64,000 nt of DNA, taken from assembly GCF_030731085.1 (NCBI RefSeq), contig NZ_JASNFN010000025.1, positions 1 to 64,000 of the forward strand, given 5' to 3'. Source of the DNA: Blastococcus carthaginiensis. Lineage in GTDB: Bacteria > Actinomycetota > Actinomycetes > Mycobacteriales > Geodermatophilaceae. Position numbers and translations under genes: made by a program. The stretch's first letter is position 1, and the number at the start of each line of letters is the position of its first letter. Below, in pieces: positions 24,920-33,715 of the stretch. The notes under the pieces are model-generated. The model ran no database searches and was not told the DNA's origin. It worked only from the letters and a program-made list of their open reading frames with translations.

Positions 24920-26899
24920 GTGGATGGTTTCGAGGGCAAGGTCCAGTTCGTGTGGCAGGTCGCCGACCTGTTGCGCGGTGACTACAAGCCGGCCGAGTAC
25001 CGCGGCGTGATCCTCCCGCTGCTCGTGCTGCGCCGGCTTGACGCCGTCCTGGAGGAAACCAAGCCCAAGGTCCTGGCGCGGGCCGAGCAGCTCAAGGGCG
25101 TGACCGACAACCCCGACGTCCTGCTCCGGGACGCGGCCGGAGTGCCGTTCTACAACGTCAGCCCGCTGACGTTCACCAAGCTGCTCGATTCCCCCAACAA
25201 CCTGGCGCAGCAACTGCGCGCCTACATCGGGGCCTTCTCCCCCGGCGCCGCGCAGGTGCTGGAGAAATACCGGTTCGACGAGCAGATCAGCCGGCTCGAC
25301 GACGCCGGCCTGCTCTACCTGGTGCTGGGCAAGTTCGCCGACCTGGACCTTCGGCCGGAGGTCGTGCCCAACCACGCGATGGGCTATATCTTCGAGGAGC
25401 TGCTGCGGAGATTCTCCGAGCTCTCGAACGAGACGGCGGGTGAGCACTTCACCCCGCGCGAGGTCATCCGGCTGATCGTGAACCTGCTCTTCGGCGAGGA
25501 TTCCGACGTGCTCACCGGCACCGCCCCGGTGCGGTCGATCTACGACCCAGCCTGTGGCACCGGCGGCATGCTCAACATCGCCGACCAGTACCTGACGCGG
25601 CTCAACCCGAAGGCCCGGCTGGAGATGTTCGGCCAGGAGCTCAACCCCGAGACCTGGGCGATCGCGCGGTCGGACCTGCTGATCCAGGGCCAGGACCCGG
25701 AGCGGATCGTGCTGGGCAACACGCTCACCGCCGACGGGCACGCCGACAAGCGCTTCGACTACCTGCTGGCCAACCCGCCGTTCGGGGTCGACTGGAACAA
25801 GTCGGCCGCCGCGATCAAGGCCGAGGCGGCGCAGCCCGGCGGCCGGTTCAGCGCCGGACTCCCCCGCGTCTCCGACGGATCCCTGCTGTTCCTGCAGCAG
25901 ATGATCGCGCGGATGAAGCCGGCCGAGGACGGCGGCAGCCGCGTCGCCATCGTCTTCTCCGGCAGCCCGCTGTTCGCCGGTGCCGCCGAGTCGGGCGAGA
26001 GCAACATCCGCCGCTGGATCATCGAGAACGACTGGCTCGAGGGCATCGTCGCCCTGCCCGACCAGCTCTTCTACAACACCGGGATCAGCACGTACGTCTG
26101 GATCGTCACCAACCGCAAGCGCCCGGAGCGCGAGGGCAAGGTGGCGCTGGTCGACGCCCGCGGCGAGTGGTCGAAGATGCGCAAGTCGCTGGGCGACAAG
26201 CGCAAGTACCTGGACGACGCGCACATCGAGGCGGTCACCCGGCTGTACTCGGATGCGCTGGAGCTGGCCGACGCCGACGAGCGGGTGAAGGTCTTCGACG
26301 ACGACACCTTCGGCTTCCGCCGGATCACCGTCGAGCGGCCGCTCCGCCGCCGCTGGACGGTGACCGAGGAGACCGTCGAGGCCGTCCGCGCGGCCAAGCC
26401 CGTGGTCGCCCTCTCCCTTGGGGACGACGACGCGCGGAAGACCCACGACGCCGTGCTCGGCGCGCTGGGCGATCTCGTCGGGACGTCGGAGGGCACCGAG
26501 GCAGCGTTCACCAAGCTGCTGCTCAACGCCTGCACTGCGCGGGCGCAGATCGGCCTGCCGCCGGCGATCAAGAAGGCTGTGCTGACGGCGGCCGCTGTGG
26601 CGGACCCGGACGCGCCGGTCGTGGTCGACAGGAAGGGCGAGTCGCTCCCCGATCCGGACCTGCGCGACAACGAGAACGTCCCGCTCACCGATGACGTCGA
26701 CGAGTACGTCGAGCGTGAGGTGCTCCCCCACGTTCCCGACGCCTGGGTCGACCACACAAAGACCAAGATCGGCTACGAGATCCCCTTCACCCGGTTTTTC
26801 TACAAGTACGTCCCTCCGAGGCCGCTGGCCGAGATCGACGCCGAGTTGGAGCGGGTGGAAGCGGAGATCCAGCAAGTTCTCGATGGGCTCAAGCGATGA
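24920..26899 (+). CDS. hsdM: Type I restriction-modification DNA methyltransferase subunit M
   Basis: A 659-residue N6-adenine methyltransferase subunit. The helical N-terminal HsdM domain begins GKVQFVWQVADLLRGDYKP. SAM motif I is DPACGTGGML (about residues 210-219), catalytic motif IV is NPPF (285-288), and the HFTPREVIRLIV block is present. With HsdS it recognises and methylates the target; with HsdR it restricts. hsdS starts within its stop (ATGA). It is long for the family; the extra part is mainly C-terminal, ending in a coiled-coil-like ERVEAEIQQVLDGLKR. Confidence 0.94.
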   Translation: MDGFEGKVQFVWQVADLLRGDYKPAEYRGVILPLLVLRRLDAVLEETKPKVLARAEQLKGVTDNPDVLLRDAAGVPFYNVSPLTFTKLLDSPNNLAQQLRAYIGAFSPGAAQVLEKYRFDEQISRLDDAGLLYLVLGKFADLDLRPEVVPNHAMGYIFEELLRRFSELSNETAGEHFTPREVIRLIVNLLFGEDSDVLTGTAPVRSIYDPACGTGGMLNIADQYLTRLNPKARLEMFGQELNPETWAIARSDLLIQGQDPERIVLGNTLTADGHADKRFDYLLANPPFGVDWNKSAAAIKAEAAQPGGRFSAGLPRVSDGSLLFLQQMIARMKPAEDGGSRVAIVFSGSPLFAGAAESGESNIRRWIIENDWLEGIVALPDQLFYNTGISTYVWIVTNRKRPEREGKVALVDARGEWSKMRKSLGDKRKYLDDAHIEAVTRLYSDALELADADERVKVFDDDTFGFRRITVERPLRRRWTVTEETVEAVRAAKPVVALSLGDDDARKTHDAVLGALGDLVGTSEGTEAAFTKLLLNACTARAQIGLPPAIKKAVLTAAAVADPDAPVVVDRKGESLPDPDLRDNENVPLTDDVDEYVEREVLPHVPDAWVDHTKTKIGYEIPFTRFFYKYVPPRPLAEIDAELERVEAEIQQVLDGLKR

Positions 26900-28098
26900 C
26901 CCGCACCGTTCGCGCTCGGTTCCTGTTCGATCGGCGTGAGGTCCGAGGCGTGAATGCGCCTCTCGCTTCCGCGACGAAGGACGGGGTCAGCCTCCGGAGC
27001 GATGCAGAGAACGCGGTGTGGAATCCTGGCGACGATGTGAGCCTGTATAAGCTCGTCGAACCCGATGACTTCGTCATCGGCTTGCGCTCGTTCCAGCATG
27101 GGCTCGCCCGCTCTCAAGTACGCGGCCTCGTAAGTCCCGCGTACACGGTTCTCCGCGCGAGAACGAAGGATGTCGTCCCGGGCTATTTCGCCTTCTACTT
27201 CAGAAGCGCACCGCTTATCGCCGCCTTGGACAACCTGTCGCAAGGCATCCGCCAAGGACGCACGATCCCCTACGAGCCGTTCTCTGATCTCCGTTTTCCT
27301 GTGCCGAGCGGAGAGGAACAATGTCGCATCGCGGCCTTTCTCGATGATCAGACGCTAAGGCTTGATAGGGCCCTCGCCCTTCGGCAACAACAGGTCGACA
27401 TGCTTGAGGCGCGATTGCAGTCAACCATCGATTCGCTGGGCGCGGGGATTCACAGGTCGCTGGTCGGCGCACCTCGCATCAAGGCTGGGCACCTTATCCG
27501 GGTGTTGCCCGGATACGCCTTCCCGAGTTCTGACTTCTCGACCACAACAGGCCAGCGACTGCTCAGGGGCATCAACGTTGGTGTCCGGAGCACCTCCTGG
27601 AACGAAGTGGTGTACTGGACCGGGCATGACCCCGACGTCGAACGCCGCTTCTCCTTACAAGTCGGCAGCGTCGTGATGGGCATGGACCGCCCATGGATTG
27701 GTGCTGGACTACGGATTACGCGCTTGACCGAGGAGGATCTCCCGGCCTTACTTTTGCAGCGAGTAGCGCACCTAATCCCCGGGCCTCGAGTCGATGCGGC
27801 GTACATGTGCTGGGCCTTTCAGGCACGACGCTTCCGCACAGAAGTGGAGGGGCAGCTGACTGGGCTTTCTGTGCCACATCTGAGCGGAGAGCAGATTTCG
27901 GCGTACCGGCTGCCGATTCCGGACATGCCTACGCAGGAGAGGGTGGCCACCGAGTTGGATGATCTGGCCTCTGCCACGGCGTCCGCTCGCGCCGCCCTAG
28001 CTCGTTCACAAGCCCTACTGATGGAACGCAAGCAGACACTGATCACCGCGGCCGTCACCGGGCAGTTCGACGTCACGACGGCTCGGGCGGTTGCGTGA
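26896..28098 (+). CDS. hsdS: Type I restriction-modification specificity subunit S
   Basis: A 400-residue HsdS with two target-recognition domains, each followed by a helical spacer. Spacer 1 is around EEQCRIAAFLDDQTLRLDRA and spacer 2 around TQERVATELDDLASATASAR; the repeat of this pattern is diagnostic. TRD1 covers about residues 1-140, TRD2 about 190-345. Base composition is much lower in GC (about 55% in the 60 bases from 27001) than the flanking genes, fitting exchange of recognition domains by transfer. ATGA overlap with hsdM and TGATG overlap with hsdR. Confidence 0.93.
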   Translation: MTRTVRARFLFDRREVRGVNAPLASATKDGVSLRSDAENAVWNPGDDVSLYKLVEPDDFVIGLRSFQHGLARSQVRGLVSPAYTVLRARTKDVVPGYFAFYFRSAPLIAALDNLSQGIRQGRTIPYEPFSDLRFPVPSGEEQCRIAAFLDDQTLRLDRALALRQQQVDMLEARLQSTIDSLGAGIHRSLVGAPRIKAGHLIRVLPGYAFPSSDFSTTTGQRLLRGINVGVRSTSWNEVVYWTGHDPDVERRFSLQVGSVVMGMDRPWIGAGLRITRLTEEDLPALLLQRVAHLIPGPRVDAAYMCWAFQARRFRTEVEGQLTGLSVPHLSGEQISAYRLPIPDMPTQERVATELDDLASATASARAALARSQALLMERKQTLITAAVTGQFDVTTARAVA

Positions 28099-31000
28099 TG
28101 GCGGGGCACACCGAGTCGGATTTCGAGGCCGCGATCGAGGCCCACCTGTTGCAGCACGGCTGGCGGCACGGTTCACCCACCGACTACGACGTCACCCTCG
28201 GGCTCGACCCGGTCCAGTTGATCGAGTTCATCCAGGAGACCCAGCCGAAGACTTGGGCGAAGCTCACCGAACGCCACGGTGGCGCCGTCGTCACCAAGGT
28301 GGTCAAGCGGATCGCCGAGGAGATCGACAGCCACGGCGTCGTCCAGGTGCTCCGCCGCGGAGTGAAGGACTCCGGCCAGCGCATCCAGCTCGCCTTCTTC
28401 CGGCCCACGCACGGGCTCACGCCGGAGCTGGTGGAGAACTACGCGAAGAACCGGCTGCTGGTCTACCGGCAGCTGCACCACAGCGAATCGTCGCCGCACC
28501 AGTCGCTGGACCTGATGCTCGCCGTCAACGGCATCCCCGTGGCGACCGCGGAGCTCAAGAACCACTTCACCGGCCAGACCGTCGAGCACGCGAAAGCCCA
28601 ATACCGGGACCCGAAGCAGCGCAATCCCGCCGACCGCATCTTCGCCGGCCGTGCCCTGGCGCACTTCGCCATCGACCCCGACGTCGTGTTCATGACCACC
28701 AAGCTCGACGGCCCCAAGACCGTCTTCCTGCCGTTCAACCAGGGCTCCGACGGCCCCGGGCGCAAGGGCGGCAAGGGCAACCCGGTCAACCCACAGGGGC
28801 ACCGGACCGCCTACCTCTGGGAGCAGGTCTGGGCGCCGGACACCTGGCTGGACCTGCTGCACCGCTACGTCCAGGAGACGGTCCCGAAGCAGGGCGGCCG
28901 GAAGGTCCTCTTCCCCCGCTACCACCAGTGGGACGTCGTCGAGCGGCTCACCGCGCACGCCGCCGTCCACGGTGCCGGGCAGAACTACCTGCTCCAGCAC
29001 TCCGCCGGCTCGGGGAAGTCGAACTCGATCGCCTGGCTGGCCCACCGGCTGGCCGACCTGCACTCCCCCAGCGACCCGGCCGCGCTGGCCCCGGACGCGG
29101 GCATCGGCAGCGACGAGCTGGTGTTCGACAAGGTCGTCGTCATCACCGACCGGCGGGTGCTCGACGCCCAGCTGCAGGCGACCATCTCCGGCTTCGAGCA
29201 CGTCCAGGGGCTGCTGCAGCGGATCGACCAGGACTCCCAGCAGCTGAAGGCCGCCCTCGCCGACGCCAAGACGAAGATCATCATCACCACGCTGCAGAAG
29301 TTCCCGGTGATCGCCAGGGACGCCACCGTCGTCGGCAAGCGGGTCGCGGTGATCGTCGACGAGGCGCACTCCTCCCAGTCCGGTGACGCCGCACAGGGCT
29401 TGAAGAAGGTGCTCGGCGGCGCCGACCCGCTGGCCGCTGCCGAGGCCGAGGCCGCCGGTGCCGAGGCGACGCAGGCCGACGACCAGGACCTGCTGGTCTC
29501 AGCCATCACCGCGGCCGTGAACTCCACGAACCCGGTCGCGGAGTCCGCAGAGTCACGCGGTCGCAGCAAGAACCTTTCGTTCTTCGCGTTCACCGCCACG
29601 CCCAAGGGCAAGACGCTGCAACTGTTCGGCACGGCACGCGACGAGGCCGGGACGACGGTCTACGAGCCGTTCCACCTCTACTCGATGCGGCAGGCGATCG
29701 AGGAGGGCTTCATCCTCGACGTCCTCGCCAACTACGTGACCTACAAGCGCTACTACCGGCTGGCCAACGGGCTCACCAGCGACGACCCCGAGGTGGAGAA
29801 GGGCAAGGCCGCCGTCGCACTGGCTCGGTTCGTCGACCTGCACCCCTCGAACCTCGACCAGCGCGCCGAGATCATCATCGAGCACTTCCGCACCGTCACC
29901 GCCGGCAAGATCGGCGGCAAGGCCAAGGCGATGGTCGTGACGGGCAGCCGGCTGCACGCCGTCCGGTACCTCGCCGCCGTCCAGCGGTACCTGGCGAAGA
30001 AGCAGCTCACCGGCATCCGGGCGATGGTCGCCTTCTCCGGCAGCCTCGTCGATCCTGACTTCCCCGGTGACGCCGTGACCGAGAGCGGGCTCAACGGCTT
30101 CCCCGAGACGCAGACCAAGCAGCGCTTCCACGACGAGGGGCAGCTGCTGATCGTCGCGGAGAAGTACCAGACCGGCTTCGACGAGCCGCTGTTGCACACC
30201 ATGTACGTGGACAAGAAGCTCGAAGGCGTCAAGGCGGTACAGACGCTCTCCCGGCTCAACCGCATCCACGCCGGCAAGGAAGACACCTTCGTCCTCGACT
30301 TCCGCAACACCGCCGAGGAGATGCGCGAGCAGTTCGCCCCCTTCTACGAGACGAGCTGGACCGAGGAGACCGACCCGAACCTGCTCTACAACCTGCAGAC
30401 GCGGATCGAGAACCACCACGTCATCGACCCGGAGGAGCAGCAGAAGGCGGTGACGGCGTTCCTCCTCGGCAACTCCGCCACGCACGCGACCGTGTCGGCC
30501 AACGTCGACCCTGCCGTCCTCCGTGCCGGCAATCTCCCCGAGCACGAGCTGACCGACCTGCGCGACGCGCTCAAGGCGTTCGTCCGCGCCTACGCCTTCC
30601 TCGGCCAGGTCATGAAGTTCACCGACGAGGAGCTCGAGAGCCTCTACCTCTACGGCAAGCTGCTGCTGGCCAAACTGAAGGAACCCACGGGCGGCGGAGG
30701 CTCGATCGACCTCGGCGACACCGCCCTCGAGTTCATCGGCCACCAGGCCGGGATCGCGACGAGCGGCAGCAACACCCCGGGCGAGAGCAGCGGCGAGATC
30801 GAGAGCTTCACCGGCGAGGGCCGCGGCGGCACCGTCGAGGAAGCGCTCATGATCAAGCTCTCCGAGCTCATCGACACCTTCAACGCCGCGCACGGCATCG
30901 ACCTCAGCCAGGCCGAGAGCCTGCTCATCTACGTCGGCGTGCCCAGCCACCTCTCCGATGACGAGGACGTCCAGCAGCGTGCCGCGGACAACACCGAGGA

Positions 31001-31184
31001 GCAGTTCTCCTTGACGATCCGAAAGGACGACATCGCCGGCGCGCTCTTCCAGAACCAGGAGAGCTCCAACAAGTTGCTGAAGGCGCTGCTGGAGAACGAG
31101 ACGTTCGCCGACGCCGTGCAGAAGATCATCAGCACCGAGACCTGGAAGGCCGCCCGCCGCAAGCACGACGAGAAGGCGGCGTGA
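28098..31184 (+). CDS. hsdR: Type I restriction endonuclease subunit R
   Basis: A 1028-residue translocating nuclease. The N-terminal PD-(D/E)XK nuclease has Asp138 and the ELK motif at Glu152/Lys154. The motor has Walker A SAGSGKS (about 302-308) and DEAH (421-424), followed by FAFTATPKGKTL and the second RecA domain TGSRLHAVRYL. The C-terminal helical region docks to the methylase. The start ATG is inside the hsdS stop (TGATG), so M, S and R form one operon. All catalytic motifs look intact. Confidence 0.94.
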   Translation: MAGHTESDFEAAIEAHLLQHGWRHGSPTDYDVTLGLDPVQLIEFIQETQPKTWAKLTERHGGAVVTKVVKRIAEEIDSHGVVQVLRRGVKDSGQRIQLAFFRPTHGLTPELVENYAKNRLLVYRQLHHSESSPHQSLDLMLAVNGIPVATAELKNHFTGQTVEHAKAQYRDPKQRNPADRIFAGRALAHFAIDPDVVFMTTKLDGPKTVFLPFNQGSDGPGRKGGKGNPVNPQGHRTAYLWEQVWAPDTWLDLLHRYVQETVPKQGGRKVLFPRYHQWDVVERLTAHAAVHGAGQNYLLQHSAGSGKSNSIAWLAHRLADLHSPSDPAALAPDAGIGSDELVFDKVVVITDRRVLDAQLQATISGFEHVQGLLQRIDQDSQQLKAALADAKTKIIITTLQKFPVIARDATVVGKRVAVIVDEAHSSQSGDAAQGLKKVLGGADPLAAAEAEAAGAEATQADDQDLLVSAITAAVNSTNPVAESAESRGRSKNLSFFAFTATPKGKTLQLFGTARDEAGTTVYEPFHLYSMRQAIEEGFILDVLANYVTYKRYYRLANGLTSDDPEVEKGKAAVALARFVDLHPSNLDQRAEIIIEHFRTVTAGKIGGKAKAMVVTGSRLHAVRYLAAVQRYLAKKQLTGIRAMVAFSGSLVDPDFPGDAVTESGLNGFPETQTKQRFHDEGQLLIVAEKYQTGFDEPLLHTMYVDKKLEGVKAVQTLSRLNRIHAGKEDTFVLDFRNTAEEMREQFAPFYETSWTEETDPNLLYNLQTRIENHHVIDPEEQQKAVTAFLLGNSATHATVSANVDPAVLRAGNLPEHELTDLRDALKAFVRAYAFLGQVMKFTDEELESLYLYGKLLLAKLKEPTGGGGSIDLGDTALEFIGHQAGIATSGSNTPGESSGEIESFTGEGRGGTVEEALMIKLSELIDTFNAAHGIDLSQAESLLIYVGVPSHLSDDEDVQQRAADNTEEQFSLTIRKDDIAGALFQNQESSNKLLKALLENETFADAVQKIISTETWKAARRKHDEKAA

Positions 31185-31212
31185 CAGAGGCCGGTTCGAC
31201 GGAGGAGCCATC

Positions 31213-32136
31213 GTGGGGGATTTGAAGCTGTTCAGGCTCGATGTCGGCAAGGCGACCGAACTCGTCGGTGCGGCGATGGCGCTGGAGAAGTCCCTGCAGA
31301 CTCTCATCGAGCAGAACATGGAGACGCTGTTCGGTGTCCGTTTCCTGGCCAGCGAGTACTCCACGGGAATCAAACACGGTGGCCGGATGGATTCACTCGG
31401 CATCGACGAGAACGGCAATCCCGTCATCTTCGAGTACAAGCGCGCGGTCAACGAGAACGTGATCACCCAGGGGCTGTTCTACCTGGACTGGCTCATGGAC
31501 CACCGCGGGGACTTCCAGTTGCTCGTGCAGGAGCGACTCGGGGCCAAGGTGCCCGTCGACTGGTCCAACCCGCGCCTGGTCTGCGTGGCCGGCGACTTCA
31601 CGAAGTACGACCAGCACGCCATCGCGCAGATGAACCGCAGCATCGAATTGGTCCGGTACCGGAGCTATAACCAGGGACTGCTCGCTCTGGAACTCGTCGC
31701 ATCCACCACCGCGACGGCGACGGCAGCCGGTCAGCCGAGCGGTGCGACGACCGGGAACGGCTCCTCGAGCGGGGGCACGTCCACGACGGTCTCCCAGTAC
31801 TACGAGAAGGCGCCGCAGGCGTTGAAGGACCTGTACGACTCCCTGGAGCAGTACCTCGTCGCCCTCGGGGACGACGTCACGAAGATCATCAACAGAAACT
31901 ACTTCGCGTTCCGGCGGCTGAAGAACTTCGCCCGCGTCGAGGTACATCCTCAGACGAAGAAGCTACTGGTGTACGTCAAGGTGAACCCGGACGAGGTCGC
32001 GCTGGAAGAGGGCTTCACCCGTGACGTGCGAGAGCTGGGGCATTTCGGGACCGGCGACCTGGAGATCACCATCGGGGATGCGGAAGCTCTCGCCAACGCC
32101 TACGAACTGATAGCCAAGAGCTACGAGGCCAGCTGA
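31213..32136 (+). CDS. PD-(D/E)XK nuclease-like protein with DUF5655 C-terminus
   Basis: A 307-residue protein. The N-terminal half carries a nuclease-like site, GGRMDSLGIDENGNPVIFEYK: Asp60, Glu74 and Lys76 at the spacing of D...ExK nucleases (NucS/DUF91-like). A Thr/Ser/Gly-rich linker (about residues 164-192) leads to a C-terminal domain of the DUF5655 type (YYEKAPQALKDLYDSLEQ... VEVHPQTKKLLVYVKV). GTG at 31213 is supported by GGAGGAG. It starts 29 bases after hsdR, so it is likely part of the restriction operon; the role is not established. Confidence 0.75.
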   Translation: MGDLKLFRLDVGKATELVGAAMALEKSLQTLIEQNMETLFGVRFLASEYSTGIKHGGRMDSLGIDENGNPVIFEYKRAVNENVITQGLFYLDWLMDHRGDFQLLVQERLGAKVPVDWSNPRLVCVAGDFTKYDQHAIAQMNRSIELVRYRSYNQGLLALELVASTTATATAAGQPSGATTGNGSSSGGTSTTVSQYYEKAPQALKDLYDSLEQYLVALGDDVTKIINRNYFAFRRLKNFARVEVHPQTKKLLVYVKVNPDEVALEEGFTRDVRELGHFGTGDLEITIGDAEALANAYELIAKSYEAS

Positions 32137-32161
32137 ACCACCGGCGCCGGTCGGACGGTGA

Positions 32162-32566
32162 TCACCCGACCGGCGGAAGAGCCGGCACCACGTCCGTGTG
32201 ACCGAAATCGTCACCCTTGAACAGAAGCGGCTTCCCGCTCTCCACGGCGAGCGCATAGGCGAAGCAGTCCCCGAAGTTCAGCCGCGCCGCGTGTCCACTG
32301 CCTTTCCCGAAGTCCCGGTAGGCCGATCGGGCCACGAGCGCCTGACCGACCGTGACAGGAGCGATCTCCAGGTGCATGACCCGCACCAACTCGTCGAAGC
32401 GTCGCCGGGCGACCGGGTCCCGCGTCGCATCGACGACGATGGCCGCCTCGAGGTAGTTGGCGGCTGACATCTGAGGAGCGGCATCCGCGGCGAGCGCGTC
32501 GATGAACGCCTCGGCGTCGGGCTCGCCCCGGATGATGGCGATCAACGCCGATGCATCGACGATCAC
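32162..32566 (-). CDS. vapC: VapC-type PIN-domain toxin
   Basis: A 134-residue PIN-domain nuclease. Metal-binding acids are visible at Asp4 (VDASALIAI), Glu40 (ANYLEAAIV), Asp100 (NFGDCFAYALA) and Asp119/120 (FKGDDF). VapC toxins cleave tRNA or rRNA. The GTG start overlaps the VapB stop (GTGA). It converges with the restriction-associated nuclease gene and closes the right side of the island. Confidence 0.9.
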   Translation of the reverse strand: MIVDASALIAIIRGEPDAEAFIDALAADAAPQMSAANYLEAAIVVDATRDPVARRRFDELVRVMHLEIAPVTVGQALVARSAYRDFGKGSGHAARLNFGDCFAYALAVESGKPLLFKGDDFGHTDVVPALPPVG

Positions 32567-32829
32567 GCGGGCATGCCGGCGTCGTCGTACAGGAGGTCGC
32601 CGTGCTCGACGGTCGCCAGGTCTCCCCGGAATCGGGGCGCGATCTCCTTGGCCAGAGCTCTGATGCGGGCCGCGCGGTGCGCGGCCGTGTCCACCGGCGA
32701 GTCGACCTGGAGGCGGGCCAGCTTCTCCCGTAGGGCCTGGGCCACGGCAGCGGTTATCGAGGTCCCGGTGACGGCGGCGACCTCACGTGCCAGATCCTCC
32801 ACCTCGGCATTCTTGATGTTGAGACTCAT
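32563..32829 (-). CDS. vapB: VapB-type antitoxin
   Basis: An 88-residue antitoxin. MSLNIKNAEVEDLAREVA is followed by TGTSITAAVAQALREKL, the pattern of PSK/VapB-type antitoxins, then an acidic C-terminus (VEHGDLLYDDAGMPA) that would sit in the VapC active site. The TAGATT 6 bases before the ATG resembles a -10 element and suggests a leaderless message. Inverted repeats GGTGGAA/TTCCACC flank the region. The stop overlaps vapC. Confidence 0.87.
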   Translation of the reverse strand: MSLNIKNAEVEDLAREVAAVTGTSITAAVAQALREKLARLQVDSPVDTAAHRAARIRALAKEIAPRFRGDLATVEHGDLLYDDAGMPA

Positions 32830-32864
32830 GGTGGAAATCTACAACTCGCGTCCACCCTTCCACC
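32830..32864. promoter_or_regulatory. Inverted repeat and -10-like element upstream of vapBC
   Basis: GGTGGAA at 32830-32836 and TTCCACC at 32858-32864 form an inverted repeat around a leftward TAGATT (complement of 32836-32841). This is the expected place for VapBC autoregulation. Beyond it, to 33072, I see no gene or clear element. Confidence 0.4.
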
Positions 32865-33072
32865 AGATCGTGCGAGGGGCCGCAGCGGACGGGCGGGGAC
32901 TTCCCTCCGCTCGCGGCGCGGCAGGTTGCCGTGCTCGTGGTGTTGTCGCCGTCCTCGCTCTGCAGCACGAGGGCGGCGGCGGCACGGTGAGGATCGCCAT
33001 CCTGGGTCCGCAGTGGCCGGCGGAACGGTCACCGGCGCATGGGCCGCGCGTCCGGCCGGGTAGAGCCGCTCC

Positions 33073-33711
33073 ATGGCTGCCCCGATCAGCGACGCCGTCG
33101 TCGTCGACGTCCTGCGCCGGCTCGACCGGCTGCTCACCCCCCTGGCCACCCGGCTGGGCCGGCCCCCGGAGCTGCCGCGCGCGGAGCGCGACGAGTGGTG
33201 GGCCGACCGGGTGTCCAAGGTGGCCGCCGGGGTGTCGGCGGCGCCCCGCTTGGCGGGAAAGCTCGCCGACCTGCTTCCGCTGCAGAACACGGTCGGCGCC
33301 GCGGTGCAGTCGCTCGTCGTCCTCGGCGTCGCGGGCGAGCACGGGGTCGAGGCGCCCGCCGAGCGGGTGTCGCTGCTCGCCCGGGTGCTGCTGCGCCGCG
33401 AGCTGGGCGCTGCGCAGGTCGAGCCGCTGCTCACCCGCACCAGGGGCACCTACGTGGAGGGCGCGCTCGGCCCGCGGGACGAGCGCCGCGGGGCCGCGGG
33501 CGCGGTGCGGACGCTGTGGCGCGCGGCCCGTCTCCTGAGCCGCATCGACGACGCGCTCGACGCCCGGCCGAAGGGGAAGCTGTTCGCCCGCGCGGTGTCG
33601 AACCTGCCGGTCGTCGGGGTCGCCGGCGGGTACGCGTCCGAGCGCGAGGGCCTGCGCCGCGCGGCCGCCCGCGCCGCCGACCTGCTGGAAGGAGCGGGGC
33701 CGGCCCGGTGA
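33073..33711 (+). CDS. Hypothetical protein
   Basis: A 212-residue protein, rich in Ala, Arg and Leu, predicted mostly helical. VSKVAAGVSAAPRLAGKLAD, LLPLQNTVGAAVQSLVVLGV, and RLLSRIDDALDARPKGKL are the most regular parts. No catalytic motif or signal peptide is visible, and I do not recognise the family. The frame is convincing because codon positions follow the high-GC pattern of neighbours. It ends 4 bases before the metF stop on the other strand. Confidence 0.65.
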   Translation: MAAPISDAVVVDVLRRLDRLLTPLATRLGRPPELPRAERDEWWADRVSKVAAGVSAAPRLAGKLADLLPLQNTVGAAVQSLVVLGVAGEHGVEAPAERVSLLARVLLRRELGAAQVEPLLTRTRGTYVEGALGPRDERRGAAGAVRTLWRAARLLSRIDDALDARPKGKLFARAVSNLPVVGVAGGYASEREGLRRAAARAADLLEGAGPAR

Positions 33712-33715
33712 CCGC

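Noticed and set aside
24848..26875. Long minus-strand frame opposite hsdM
   Set aside because: Shadow of hsdM; sequence is low-complexity Val/Leu/Arg/Gly/Asp without domains.
32865..33072. tRNA or small RNA in the gap after vapB
   Set aside because: No cloverleaf, anticodon loop or terminator can be drawn.
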